NCBI RefSeq assembly: GCF_000708205.1
Contig: NW_014575559.1
Coordinates: forward strand, 1,012,123-1,076,122
Source: Mixia osmundae IAM 14324
Lineage: Eukaryota > Basidiomycota > Mixiomycetes > Mixiales > Mixiaceae
DNA: 64,000 bases
Direction of reading: 5' to 3'
The position numbers were made by a program, and so were the translations under genes. Shown here piece after piece: positions 1 to 11,204 of this stretch (position 1 is the stretch's first letter; each line of letters begins with the position of its first letter). The notes below the pieces were generated by a model that saw only the letters and a list, made by a program, of their open reading frames with translations, did no database searches and had not been told where the DNA came from.

Positions 1-63
1 CCCTCTCAGGAACATCCAAGGTCGCTCCTTATACCCTGAACACTGATTCAAGGCGATTGAGAG

Positions 64-1005
64 ATGTTTTCGAGAGCGCTGCCCACGATACTCGCACTCG
101 CAATCGTGACCTCAGCTTCGCCAGTCGTCAATGAGACCGCAACAAGCTTGAACGAACGAGCGACCCCTTTGGGCTATGTTTTTAACTTGCACTGGGCCAA
201 CGTTGGCTTCTGCAGCGTCGTCGGCAACAAGTACAACAGTCCGTGCCATCCCTCGAGCATACCGCAGTCGATCTGATCAGGAGCTGTAGTCTTCAAGCAT
301 GAGGTGCGCACATGGGTGTCCACGGATGTGTCTTGGAAGGTACCGATCGATAAGAATGAAGAGCCTACCTGCGTCAGGGGTGCCTGTAGAGACATCACTT
401 ACGACAAGGACAACCGCAAGGAGCATCCGCCCTCTCCAGATTATTACTCGGTGCCACTCTGGGATTTCACTGTCGAATTCGATGGAAGCAAAGTAGCAGG
501 ATGGCAAGTCATTTTCTTTGTGAATGGTATGTCATCCCGACTGAACATCCGCGCAGCTGTGATGTTGCCCTCAACGTTGGCTTCTACCTCAATCCTCACA
601 CGGGTCAAGGCGTCATAGATCATGAGGGTCTGCAAGGATTTTCAGGTCTTTGTCATATTACTGGCAAATCCAAATTTGGCCAGTCTTGCTACGAGATCCT
701 CAACCGCCCTCCGCAGGCTTGGTTCTCCTTTGAGGATTGCGTCCAAACGAGCACACCGTTAGTATCAAGTCTTGAGATCCACAGAACTGATTTCCGGCTC
801 GCAGCGCAACGATCACCTCAGTGCCGTACTACTCTTGACATGCGCCTGCTCTGGCACGATGTCGTTCCATAACAGGCCGCAAATGCCTGTACAAGAGGAG
901 CTAGATGCATGCGTCTCAGCAGCACTTGGTGTCGATGGTCACAGTGCTCATGGATTCATGTATGCTGACGGTCCGCATTCTGGTAATGTCTGGAAGATCA
1001 ACTGA
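64..1005 (+). CDS. small secreted protein gene(s), exon structure unresolved
   Basis: The ATG at 64 opens a clear signal peptide (MFSRALPTILALAIVTSASP) followed by an NER site like the pro-sites of the neighbouring secreted families. The first frame ends at 276. Further coding-like blocks lie at about 304-535 (a VEFDGSKVAGWQV block, resembling the G..SW strand of the other secreted families) and at about 558-760 (GFSGLCHITGKS and a second Cys segment). These need two or more short introns, and the region may hold one degenerate gene or two adjacent ones. I cannot settle the splice sites. No function recognised. Confidence 0.4.
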
Positions 1006-1469
1006 TCCATCGTCACTCCTCCAACCCGCAATGCGATCTCGACTGCATTGTCATTCGTCTTGCAGCCAATCGACGCCTCGTCCCATCTTCTCCTTCACGT
1101 CGCGAGGATGCGTCGTCAGCAGCGAGCGTGCAACCGATTCCTGATCCGTTTCTCTATTGCTCCTCGATCACCGGCGAGCCTTCGAACTGTCTGCAATGAT
1201 GCTGATCGCAGCGCCCCTACGCTTTTGCTCGCTTTCGCGACGTCAGCCTCACCGCTCATTGACGCTCGATAGTGCAGTCTCAGCAGCGATCGGTCAGAGC
1301 TCTCAATGCTGATAGCGCTTGTCCGGCCCGACTTATCTCGGTGGTTCCCTACTACTTGTAGCGACCGTCGCTGCGCTGAACAGCATACTCAATCGTATCA
1401 ATACAGAAATGATTGCCGTGATTTTGCAAGACTGCGCTGCAGTTTGGCCAGGTCCAACATCGCTATCGG
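1006..1469. other. intergenic, no gene seen
   Basis: Only short open frames without a signal peptide, family motif or plausible splice pattern. Probably the 3' flanks of the converging genes on either side. Confidence 0.4.
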
Positions 1470-2144
1470 CTAAGGCATCACGTTTTTGCCATTGACGGTG
1501 CATGTGCTACGCATTGCATGAGCGCGAGCGTTCTAGAGCCTGAGAGGACGCACTGCAAGGTTGACTCGGTGACCTTGATGCCTTGTATGGTCCCAAGCAC
1601 GGTTGCGCATCCTGCCCAGGCATTAAAACTTGAACGAGTTCTTTGATCAGCCGCTCACTTATGATCGAGCCAGAGCCAGTATGAAAGAATAGCACCGTGA
1701 CCGTATAACCGATGTAGGGATTCGAGACTGCGTGATGGCATGAGCGCACTTCTCCGCATTCGAAAAAGTGGCTCGCATGTGAATTCCGAGAAGGCATGAC
1801 CGCCCATTACACCATGACCGCTGAAAGTCGCCTTTCCGCTACCAAAGTCGCCAGCGCCATCATAGAAGCCGTGCCTGTCAACGCGATCAGTCCGGCGGAT
1901 GCTAGACCGAGGAAGAGACATGCGGATTCCAGATCAAAGGAACGGTAAGGATGAGATTCTCGCCGATTGCCGAACCGTAGATGATGGACAAGGTAATGTC
2001 AGCATCCCGTTTGGCAAGTACGCTACGCTCTGAGTGACCGGACTCGCGGTTGGCAAGATCGGGATCGAGAGGTTCGATCGGTGAGGCTACAGCCATAGTC
2101 AAGAGGGCAAACAGCAATACAAAGTTGGCGAGCGAGAGACGCAT
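1470..2144 (-). pseudogene. family 1 secreted protein, copy 1, apparently decayed
   Basis: Start ATG at 2144 with signal peptide (MRLSLANFVLLFALLTMAVA) and a Kex2-like AKR site before the mature part. The family blocks are recognisable in order: aromatic strand ending in IWNP, then GFYDGAGDFG, FSEFTC, then a VTVLFFHTGSGSI strand, then a CATVLGTIQG exon, and last TCTVNGKNVMP with stop at 1470. The blocks do not stay in one frame through exon 2, and the first intron would need a non-GT donor. I read it as a copy with about two lesions, though a sequence error could account for one. Function unknown. Confidence 0.55.
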
Positions 2145-2482
2145 GTTTGCGATGCTTTTTCTGTTGATGTGATGATCACCTCAGACCAAGCGAGATGGCA
2201 GTTGGGAGGAAACAGCAGACTTCTGTCACATCGAGGCGCAGGGGCATAACGCAGATACCGAAAAGTAGCCGTGTCCGTGTTAGTGTTTCTCATAGCGACG
2301 GGCCTGGGATAGTCGAGCAGGATATCAGGGCAGTGGAAAGGGCGCAATAATTTGCTGTAAGTCCGATCGGGGATACATCCATTAGTTGACGAGCGCGATC
2401 TGCGAAACATTGTGCAAGAAAGACTGCATCCATCGAGGGCTGTCGCTGGCACTGACGGGCCGGTCGTACAAAGGTAGCCGGA
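2145..2482. other. upstream region of family 1 copy 1
   Basis: About 340 bp between the start of copy 1 and the stop of copy 2. No coding signal seen; should hold the promoter of copy 1. Confidence 0.4.
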
Positions 2483-3184
2483 CTAGGCATTGACTTGATT
2501 GCCATTGACAAAGCATCGGCTGTAAGCAAGCTCAGCGATGGAGGCGTTTGCTCGCGCAACACTCACTGATGCGTCTTCTCGCTCAGCGGAACGCTCGTAG
2601 AAAGCTGTACATGGGCTGTGCCTAGTACCAGATGACATGCTGCGAACCTGTGAGACACCCAAAGAGCAGCTGAAAGTCGTGGCTTACATCCGATCACGCC
2701 CTCCTCGTTGTGGAAGAACTCAACGGCCATGATGAAGTCGTAAGCGGCATCGGCAACTGCAGTGACCGTCAAACCTGGTGCTACGCTCGGTGAGAGCATG
2801 GCCGACCCACAGGTGAACTGGGAAAAGGTCTTTCCGTCTTTCTCACCGTTGCCGTTGAACACCGTCTCCAAAGTGCCCTCGGTACCAGCCTTGTCGAAAT
2901 AGCCAGCACTGCGCTAGAGATCAATCTACCCAAGCTTACGCTTAAACAAAAACTTACGAGTTCCATGACAACTTTGAGACCAAATTGATGTAGTCCTCAG
3001 CACCGGTGCCGTATTCGACATAGAAATCGATCAGAGCGTCTTTACCGTGCGGGATAAAGTCGTTGCGCTCGACGAGGCCGTTGTCACGTCCCTCGAGAGC
3101 ATTGGGACTCGCGCCAACAGGTGAGGCGGTAGCGAACAAGGCGCTACCAGCGAGAACAAGAATCGTGGCGAAAGTGGAACGCAT
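2483..3184 (-). CDS. family 1 secreted protein, copy 2 (intact)
   Basis: Four exons fit exactly: 3184-2958, 2908-2688, 2639-2567 and 2519-2483, giving about 185 residues with intron phases 2, 1, 2. The N terminus MRSTFATILVLAGSALFATA is a signal peptide. A short propeptide ends at VER before NDFIPHGKDALIDFYVEYG. Exon 2 holds AGYFDKAG, FSQFTC and VEFFHNEEGVIG; exon 4 ends CFVNGNQVNA. Two or three Cys in the mature part could pair. Exons 3 and 4 are 73 and 37 nt, as in copies 3-5. The product looks like a small secreted beta-rich protein; no known domain. A 55-bp tract (3015-3069) is identical to copy 4. Confidence 0.8.
3015..3069 (-). repeat. 55-bp tract identical to 5228-5282
   Basis: Direct comparison shows 55 identical bases in exon 1 of family 1 copies 2 and 4, covering the block around RNDFIPHGKDALIDFYVE including synonymous sites, while sequence on either side diverges. 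This fits recent gene conversion or strong recent homogenisation. Confidence 0.8.
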
Positions 3185-3640
3185 ACTCGATCGACTGCTT
3201 GCTGGATGTCTTGCAGACGTAGAGAGCAGGAGGGAGAGAGGTAAGAAACGTGGGCCAAAGTGTTGCGCCAAAGCGAAACGCGACGGTCATTGCGATGAAT
3301 GAAGGCGACCAATTGCTGCAACGTGACCAGAATATTGAGGGCCAATGTGCAAGCAGTCGACGATTGATTGCAGTGGGAGGATTCTCTGGCAGTCCGAGCA
3401 AGCAGCGGACCGAGCTCCTGCGCGGTGTTGCGCAGGTGGCACACGCGGCGCATCGCGCTCTTCGGAACGGAGTACTGCTACAATTAGAGATGCCCTGCGT
3501 TGTCACTCTGCCGTGCTTCCATTGCAGCGATCATGTCAAATAACGTTTCAAACGCCACGACCACAAAGACTGACACTGAAGCAAGGATGCAATTAAGACG
3601 GTCGAATGATCGAGACAGATCGTGTCTGCTGGTCGTGGAA
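3185..3640. other. intergenic between family 1 copies 2 and 3
   Basis: About 455 bp with only antisense-type open frames. No signal peptide or family motif found; presumed promoter of copy 2 and 3' end of copy 3. Confidence 0.4.
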
Positions 3641-4347
3641 TCAAGGCTTGACCTGGATGCCGTTGACATAACATCGGCTGCGACGCGAGTGTGAGCACAT
3701 CGGATCGATGGAGAAGCATAAACTCACTGCGTCGTCGTCTCGTCGAGCCCGACGCTCTGATCACCTGGCCAACGGGCGCTTCCAATGAGGAGAGCGCATC
3801 CTGCAGCACAATAAGCTGGTCGATCGGTACGCTTACAATTGAACATACTGTTGATCCTGCCAGCGTCGTTGTGGAAGAACTGTATAGTGACGACCATGCC
3901 GACGACGCGATCGAGGACTGCTCAGGGTGTCTGAGCTACCGCGAGTGCGATCACGTTTGACGCACAAGTGAATTCTGAATAGTAGTTCTTGCTGGCCTCT
4001 GCGCCATGGCCGTTGAATTCGACTTTCAAATTACCATCATGCGTAGCTGCATCGAAGTACTTTTCTCTGTGAAGCTCATCAGACAGGTCGCATCGCGCAG
4101 CTTACGAGGTGAGCTCGCACGGATTCCAGGAAAGCTTCGAGACCAGGGTGAAATAGTCGTTGACGCCTGAGCCGTACTCAACATGGAATACGACGAGGGC
4201 GTCTTTGCCATGCGGTACCAGATCGCTACGTTTGGCGATTGTCATGTCACGCTGTACATCACTATCGACAGCCGACTCGATCGGCGAGGCGATTGCGAGG
4301 GACACAAAGGCGTAAAAAGCCAGGATCGCTGCAAAAAAAGAACGCAT
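3641..4347 (-). pseudogene. family 1 secreted protein, copy 3, one in-frame stop
   Basis: Complete four-exon architecture (4347-4106, 4066-3849, 3800-3728, 3677-3641; phases 2, 1, 2). Signal peptide MRSFFAAILAFYAFVSLAIA, Kex2-like AKR site, PHGKDALVVFHVEYGSG, YFDAATHDGN, YSEFTC, a QFFHNDAGRI strand and RCYVNGIQVKP at the end. Splice sites and frame are preserved throughout, but a TGA interrupts exon 2 shortly after the FTC block. It is therefore either a very young pseudogene, a truncated secreted product, or a sequencing artefact. The intact splice sites favour a recent event. Confidence 0.65.
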
Positions 4348-4702
4348 ACTGGCAGCGAAGGGCGAATAGCTTCCCTGTCTGTTCGTGCAAGGGACAGAAC
4401 GAAGATGGGCAGAGGAGGGTTTGTTGTAGGTCGAGACGAAACGCAACAACGCTACAGGAAGGATGATGATGTGACTCGCGTCAGTTGTCATGACTGATCA
4501 TTGCACTGAGATCGTCCGTGGCGTTGAGAGCCTGCTGATACGTGCCTCTGGGGCTGAGATCGCGTCATGCAGACTTGATCGGTCTGTTGATGAGGACGGC
4601 AGCCATATTAGTAAGTAGCAAGTGCGAGTGCGATCGTAGAGGCCGAGGCGAGAGCCAACAATGCATAGACTGCAAACACAATTGCGCTTGTTGAGCGCAA
4701 CA
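4348..4702. other. intergenic between family 1 copies 3 and 4
   Basis: About 355 bp, no coding signal recognised; presumed promoter of copy 3. Confidence 0.4.
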
Positions 4703-5400
4703 TCAAGGCTGAACCTGGATACCGTTGACGAAGCATCGGCTGCAAGCGTTGATGAGCACGTTCGAGCAAAGTCGGCATATACTCACTGGTGTGTCGACTG
4801 ATCGAGCGGGATGCTATGGGGTGTTTGCCACTGTGCCCTGCCAGTGACGAGCGCACATCCTGCGGGGTGATCAGCCGAGTCAGAAGTCATGATATGTCAA
4901 GCGTACTGTAGATTTTGCCATTGGTATCGTAGAAGAACTCGACGTCAACGATGAAGTCAACGACACGGTCCAGGACTGGCGAGAGGGTCAACACTGCTTT
5001 GGGGGCAAACATGCCCGACGTACAAGTGAATCTGGAGCTCAGGACACCTTCCAGTGTGCCGTGATTATCGAGATTGGCTGCAAGACTGCCGGCATTCGAA
5101 GCGCGATCGAAGTAGCCAGCACTACGAGGCCCATTCAGCTCGTTTTACTGATCAGATTAGTAGCGCGTACGGATTCCAAGAGAGTTTGGAGATCAGATTG
5201 AAGTAGTCATTGGCGCCAGAGCCATACTCGACATAGAAATCGATCAGAGCGTCTTTACCGTGCGGGATAAAGTCGTTGCGCTTGGTCAAGCCGTTGCTAC
5301 TCTCGGTGAGCGGAGCGTTTGCAGCTACAGCCACGGGGGAAGCGGTTGCCAGCGAAAAGGCTGCGAAGAGAGCTGCGATTGCCACAGGGAATGAACGCAT
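4703..5400 (-). CDS. family 1 secreted protein, copy 4 (intact)
   Basis: Exons 5400-5171, 5121-4907, 4859-4787 and 4739-4703 join to 555 nt (184 residues) with phases 2, 1, 2. The first intron is 49 nt, starts GTACGC and has a TACTAAT-like branch site. Signal peptide MRSFPVAIAALFAAFSLATA; TKR site then NDFIPHGKDALIDFYVEYGS; exon 2 has AGYFDRASNAG, SRFTCTSGM and VDFIVDVEFFYDTNGKI; exon 3 CALVTGRAQWQT; exon 4 RCFVNGIQVQP. It sits head-to-tail with the other copies, pointing to tandem duplication. Function unknown; secretion is well supported. Confidence 0.8.
5228..5282 (-). repeat. 55-bp tract identical to 3015-3069
   Basis: Partner of the identical tract in family 1 copy 2. Confidence 0.8.
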
Positions 5401-5751
5401 ACTTGTCGAGCTTTGCGTGCGTTCGGACAAGTACCAAAGCAGAGAGCTGGTCGACGGGATGCAGCAGAGAAAAGCGGCTAGGGGGCAAGGCAACCAATTG
5501 CTCGAGATGAATGTCAGATCTCTGACTCAGTCGTCATGACGGCCCGTAATTGGAGCAGTGTTTGTGGCATGTTACGTGATCTCGAGCGAGCTTGCGCCGT
5601 GCAAGCTGTCGTCTCGCTGCTCGTGATGATGAAGCTCATTCGTGGTTCTCGTGCAAGAGCAGTGAAGCGATCGTGACTTCCGAGAGCGGAGCTAACAGTG
5701 CATCTAAGCCGAGCTTCTGCTGGAACTGTACATTATCGAGTCGAGGCGAGA
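5401..5751. other. intergenic between family 1 copies 4 and 5
   Basis: About 350 bp, no gene recognised; presumed promoter of copy 4 and 3' flank of copy 5. Confidence 0.4.
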
Positions 5752-6469
5752 CTATGGTCCGACTTGCATGCCGTTGACAAAGCACAGGCTGTTTCGAAGC
5801 TATTGGCATTTTTGCTGACATGCAAAATAGGGTGTGCTTACTGGTGCATCGATGGACTGATCTCGATGTTGTGAGGGGCCAACCACTGAGCATATCCGTT
5901 GACAGGCGCGCAACCTGCGGACGAGTCAGACACATGGCGTTTCGATGGATGCATCGTGCAGCTCACTCTGGATCTTGCCGTTCTTATCATGGATGAAGTT
6001 GACGAGTAGCAGATAGTCCGCGGCGTGGCTCAAGACTGATATGGGGGTTACGGGGGTCAAAGTTCGATTGAGAGCAATCACCGGAAACGCACACGTGAAT
6101 CCTGAAAAGGGCTGGCCTCCGATGGTTCCAGAGACATCGAATGTCGCTAGTACGTCTCCGGTCGATGTGGCCTGATCGAAATAGCCATCGCTTCGAACGC
6201 TGGGTCAGCCCTTCGCCTTCGTCGAACCAGATAGATCCCCACGCGTTCCAGGACAGTTTTGCTATGACCATGAAATGGTCCTGTGAGCCTTTGCCATACT
6301 GGAGGTAGAGTTCGACCAGAGCATCTTTGCCATGCGGTTCCAGGACGTTACGCTCGACGAGGTCGTTGCCACGCTCCGCAAGACTATTTGCGGCCGATTT
6401 GACGGGCGAGGCCATTGCAAATGCCGTGAGCGCAGAGAGTCCCAATAGCGTCCCGCAAAGCAAGCGCAT
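5752..6469 (-). CDS. family 1 secreted protein, copy 5 (intact)
   Basis: Exons 6469-6243, 6190-5967, 5914-5842 and 5788-5752 give 561 nt (186 residues), phases 2, 1, 2. Signal peptide MRLLCGTLLGLSALTAFAMA; propeptide ending VER before NVLEPHGKDALVELYLQYG; exon 2 carries DGYFDQATSTGD, FSGFTC and a LLLVNFIHDKNGKI strand; exon 3 CAPVNGYAQW; exon 4 CLCFVNGMQVGP. The most diverged intact member, yet exons 3 and 4 keep 73 and 37 nt. It faces the next gene across about 230 bp of shared upstream DNA. Confidence 0.78.
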
Positions 6470-6703
6470 ACTGGCTGAATGGAGCTCTTTGTATGACCAG
6501 AGGAGGGCAGGAAGGAAGGAGATTGGCCATGGGAGGTCGCCAGGACAGCAAAACGCGACGACCGACGACGCGAAGGATTTGAGAGAAACCCGCGATGACC
6601 TTGGTGATTGCTCCGCGATGACAGGTCGCCGTAGAGATAGATTGGCTTCCACGACGGAGCACTAGCGAGACGCTCTGTGGCTCGTGCGCAGTCGACTGGC
6701 ATC

Positions 6704-8931
6704 ATGTCACTCGACTCCGAGGCCCTTGATGGAACGGTCGACGCGGCGGGCAGCGAGGGTGACACATCTCAATCCTCGGATGCCATTGTAGCCGCGCAGC
6801 TCATCCCTCGGCGTACTTCAACACTTGATGGCTTCAACAGTCCTACAAGTGCCAACACGCGCGAGCCAGAAGCAGCACAATCTCCACCGAGCGATGACCA
6901 TGCTGAAGAGGAACCTCCCAAGCCGCTCACGATTAGCGAGAAGCTGTGGCTCCAAGCAAGACAGCGTAAAGCTGCACTGGCAGGCGAAGCAGGCGCGAGT
7001 ACACCCGAGATCCGAACGAGAGCTGATACCGACTCGGATGAAGAGGATTTGATCGACCCAGACACAGCTATGGCTGCTGCCCTTGCAAAAGTGCGCAACG
7101 CACGAGAGCGAGCGTTACGAGATGCTAGTCTTCGCGCGTCAAAGGAGCTTTCGACAGATAGCGCCTCTTTGCGGCGGTCTACACGAGAATCTAAGCCCGT
7201 ACAATCCGTCAAACCCCTGACGGCGAGAAGCGCGAACGCTAAACGGGCGAGAGCGGACGATAAAGATCCGCTCAGCTTGGCGTCACTTGCAAAAGAAGCC
7301 AGACGGAATCGCTCACGTTATGACCTCGAAGAGTCTCTTGCACTCATGCGTCAAGAGGTGCGGCCTCGACAGTATGCGCTTCAGCCCGGCTGATACTTCG
7401 TCACAGCTGCCTGAGTTGCCACAGAGCTCGCCTGAAAAGCCACCGGAAACGCGACTTTCGAGAGAAGCAGAAGGCGCAACGACTGCAGTGACAGAAACGG
7501 GTCGCAAGCTCCTCGAGGCCATCCATCGAGATGCTGCGGAGATCGACGAGGACAACGACGAGGAAGAGCGTCAGGGCGCTGTCGATATTGCCGGCATTGT
7601 CTCGTCACGTACTGGCTTCGAAACCGAACGAGATCTCGTTCCACCGCCGGAACAGAGGCGATTCTGGATACGCCCGCCAGAGATCGGCGAGCGTATAATG
7701 ATGCAGCCCTATGCGGGCAAAGAGAGGCAATTGGAAGTCCTAGACAAGCTCTTCACAGGTCGGTGCACTGTGAAAAATAAGGCCGTTGCTGAAGATTGCC
7801 GCAGATCGACTGGAGATCAGCGAGCTGGCAGTATCGACGACATTGTGGTCGCTCTCCCTGCTTGGCTCAAGGCGGGACAACATGCTAGCCGAGAAGTGGC
7901 TCTGGCGTGTCGCTTTGGATCCTTACGTAGCGGCAGAGACGCCCAACAAATCTAGAATAGCAGCAAATGCGCTGTGTGCCATGCTCCGCAGTACGCGCTA
8001 TGAAGAGCCAAAGGACATCGAAAGATGGCACATCCGGTTTCTAGCAGCTTTCGATCGACTTGGCGGATACATTGAGCTGCCCGAATCGCCCCGAACGTCT
8101 TCGAAGCTGCCCTGCAAAAGTATATCAGTAGAGCAAGCAGTCAGTCGTTGTGACTCGCTGGCTACTGTGCTCGATATCATGCTAGCCTTCCTCGCCGATC
8201 CAAAGCAACGCTTGACGGTCAAGCTGTTTGTCGTACTCGTGCGCGTCATGCTCGATCCAACCAGTCTGTCGCTCACTTTCCAGCTCAAAGAATGCTTGGC
8301 GGCATGCGCATTGGACGCCGGGTCCTCCGAGGTCAGTCCGAGGACTCGCCAGACTGGCTCAACTGACGCATGCAGCTCGGAATGACAGATCTGGATTCTA
8401 TACGATGCGCTCAAGAACGAGTGTTCGGCACGGCCGAGATCGCATTGGCTTGCCATGCTCAAAGTCTTGCCGCATCGAACGACTGCACAGAGGCACCTTC
8501 GGCGTCGACTTGCTCATGATCTGCTTCTGTCATCACCCGCCGATGCGCCTCGTGCAGACCTGCTTGGACTGCAAGTCGTCGATCTCGAGCAATTGTCAGG
8601 CCTGATGACAGGCGAGAGCGCAAAGGCGTTGAGGGAGATGAACGATGTCGACTTGCGGGCTACGATCGACATTCTCTTTACTGCCACAAGTGGCCTCGAC
8701 GAATTGATGCGTACGAAGACGACAAATTCAGCTCAGCTGAAGCGCGCACTCGCGCGATGCATCAATAGCCTGAGATCGTTTGACACCTCTTTGCGATCGG
8801 ATGTCAGACAGACGAGTCCTTTGCGGGCTTCCGCGAAGAATACAGTTGACCGATTGGCAATGCTCTTCAAGTACCACGAAAAGACTTTCTGGGGTACTTC
8901 TCAAACGCTCCTCACGTTCAGCAATCAGTGA
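6704..8931 (+). CDS. large helical protein, candidate CANIN/SLF2-like (SMC5/6-linked)
   Basis: Start chosen at the first in-frame ATG (MSLDSEALDG). Four exons: the first to 7357, then from 7407, with further introns near 7760-7805 and 8332-8387 (phase-0 and phase-1 junctions that restore one frame). The N-terminal 230 residues are acidic and Ser-rich, with Lys/Arg patches, and probably disordered. The C-terminal half is a helical repeat-like region (LWSLSLLGSRRDNMLAEKWL, FLAAFDRLGGYIELP, IWILYDALKNE). The layout, disordered tail then helical domain, resembles fungal CANIN-domain proteins that load SMC5/6, but this rests on impression only. No catalytic motif seen. Confidence 0.5.
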
Positions 8932-8985
8932 CAATGAGAATCGAGTAGATTCCGTATGCAGTGTTGTCGTACAATCAACATAATG

Positions 8986-10177
8986 TCATGTAGCTTGCGC
9001 CTGCGCAGCCTGCTTTGCGTGGTTGAGAAAAGATACACTGATCAGATTCCTGAATCGCTGGACTTTGCGATCATGTGATGCCCAAGCGGACGAATCTGGT
9101 ACGGCAAGTGGTCTTGCTCGTGATCGCTGGATGCCCTCAAAGACCAGCTCGACCTCTTCTTCCGAGTCGAAAGCTTGCTGAGCCCCGTCCGAATGATCTG
9201 ACCCCGACAGCTCGCCCACAATGGTCATGGCTTGTTTCTTGCGATACCGCATCGGATCGCCATCTTTGCGCTTCTTCTTGCCTACCGTCTTGTCGTTTGG
9301 GTCTCGAGGCTGCACAGCGCGTCTCTCGACAAAGTTAGGATTCGTTGCTCGTTGCCATTCGAGCAGCAAAGCGTCGAATGTGTCTCTTCTTCCTCGTACT
9401 GCTCGCTTGGCGCCCATCGAGTGGGTCTTGCAGGTCAACGAGCGACAGCACGGTGTATTCTTGTCATTGATCACGCCGCACTGTCAACACCATGTTCGGC
9501 TCAGTGCCGAAAGCGGTGAGCTTCGTACAGAACTGACATGGCGGTTGATATCAAAGACTTTGCTCTTGGGTGCGAGGGAAGTACTGCTCGGGCTGGTCCG
9601 TGCTGCTTTGGACTTGATCGATTCAGCACCCACGCTACTCTTCCGCGCTTTCTTGGACTGTGTCGATGCAGTAGAGACTAGAAGCAAGAGCATCAGTATT
9701 ATCAAATCTGATGCAGATGCGCGCCATGCTGACCATCGCTCAGCCTTCGCTTGAGACTCGCGTCTTGACTCTGACCAGGAGCTTGCAACGCCTTGACCTT
9801 ATCGCAATTGGCTGTGACATGCGCCCAGCTCTCAGCAACAGTCAAGCTGAGAGCGACACGAATCGACCTTGGTGATCTCTCAGGCTGATGGCGAGCACGG
9901 GCTGCTGACAAGCAGAGCACAGGACGATGCTCGTCTTGCTTGGCTCATTGGATGATTGCGTCGGTACGAGAGGAGAGCTTTGCCTTGATCCGATCAAGGA
10001 CTGTGGTGCTGTCGTCGGCGAGTCACTGGCCGAGCGCGAGTCCGCACTCGACATGCTCGCAGTGAGCAAGCCTTGAGCAGCTCGCCTCTCGACTTTGAAC
10101 GCTCTCGAGTGTGACACGTCACTGAACAGGACGCGCTGGTAAAGCTCCCCACTCGGCTCGCGGATTGCAGCCACCAT
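8986..10177 (-). CDS. SGF73: SAGA deubiquitinase-module subunit SGF73 / ataxin-7 homolog
   Basis: The SCA7 domain is unmistakable: [20 protein letters not shown] followed by [19 protein letters not shown]. An upstream exon carries the N-terminal zinc finger (CSAC, then LRDHQ and HVTANC), which in yeast Sgf73 anchors the deubiquitinase module (Ubp8, Sgf11, Sus1). So the protein should tether that module to SAGA and act in histone H2B deubiquitination in the nucleus. At least four exons on the minus strand with introns near 9880, 9740 and 9480; stop at 8986. The start is at 10177 or at an internal ATG at 10054. It is divergent to RPS2 with only about 35 bp between start codons if the longer form is used. 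Confidence 0.82.
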
Positions 10178-10211
10178 TTCTCAAAAATCGAGTGGCTCAG
10201 AGAGAATCGCA

Positions 10212-11153
10212 ATGGCAGAACGAGGAGGATTTGGTGGCCCGAGAGGTCGTGGAGATCGTGGTCGTGGACGTCGGGGAGCTCGCCGTGGCCCTAAGAATGA
10301 CGAGCAAGTGTGGCAGCCAGTGACGAAGCTGGGAAGACTTGTAAAGGATGGAAAGATCAAGTCGATTGAGGAGCTCTACTTGTTCTCGCTGCCCATCAAG
10401 GAGTACCAGATCATCGACATCCTTCTGCCCAAGCTCAAGGATGAAGTCAGTACGTACTCTCTCCGGGAGACCGCTCGCTCCCTTGGACTCATCTCGTTCG
10501 CTCTTCAGTGAGCATCCACCCCGTACAGAAGCGTGAGTGACTCGTCGCCCGCAGCGTCGACGGTACGCTCAAGTCGTTTGCCCCCACAGAGACTCGCGCC
10601 GGTCAACGTACTCGCTTCAAGGCGTTTGTCGCTATCGGCGATTTTGACGGCCATGTCGGGTTGGGCGTCAAGTGCGCCAAAGAAGTCGCAACAGCCATCC
10701 GAGGCGCCATCATCCTCGCCAAACTGTCCACCGTACCCGTCCGTCGAGGCTACTGGGGTGCCAAGCTCGGTGAACCCCACACTGTACCTTGCAAAGTCAG
10801 CGGAAAGACCGGTTCGGTCTACGTCAAGCTCGTGCCTGCTCCTCGCGGTACCGGACTCGTCGCTGCACCGGCTTCGAAGCGAATGCTCCAGCTTGCCGGT
10901 GTGGCCGATTGCTACACCCAGTCGAGAGGTAACACATCGACGATTGGCAATTTCATCAAGGCCACTTATGCTGCCATTACCGCGACTGTGAGCTTCTTCG
11001 TAGATTCCGACGGTGCACCTGCTGATGCTGCGAGTCGCTCTGCAGTATGCCGTGCTCACACCCGACTTGTGGCCTCAATTCGCGCTCAGCCAGCCGCCAG
11101 TGGACGAATTCTCGTCTTACCTGGCCCTGACGAGCAAGAAGCCTACCTACTAG
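10212..11153 (+). CDS. RPS2: 40S ribosomal protein S2 (uS5)
   Basis: Exons 10212-10449, 10509-10532, 10590-10987 and 11046-11153 join to 768 nt (255 residues). The N terminus has the RG-rich tail of eukaryotic uS5 ([20 protein letters not shown]), then [29 protein letters not shown]-like and [16 protein letters not shown], and PVRRGYWG; the C terminus ends [12 protein letters not shown] plus a short tail. It is a structural small-subunit protein near the mRNA entry and accuracy centre. Exon 2 is only 24 nt (MSIHPVQK region). Confidence 0.95.
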
Positions 11154-11204
11154 GTTGCTATGTACTCCATGCAGTCTCTTTTGACAGACACAGGGCTAGT
11201 ACAA

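Noticed and set aside
3641-4347. Stop-codon read-through or selenocysteine at the in-frame TGA
   Set aside because: Nothing in the surrounding sequence supports recoding, and fungi lack selenoproteins with very few exceptions; decay or error is simpler.
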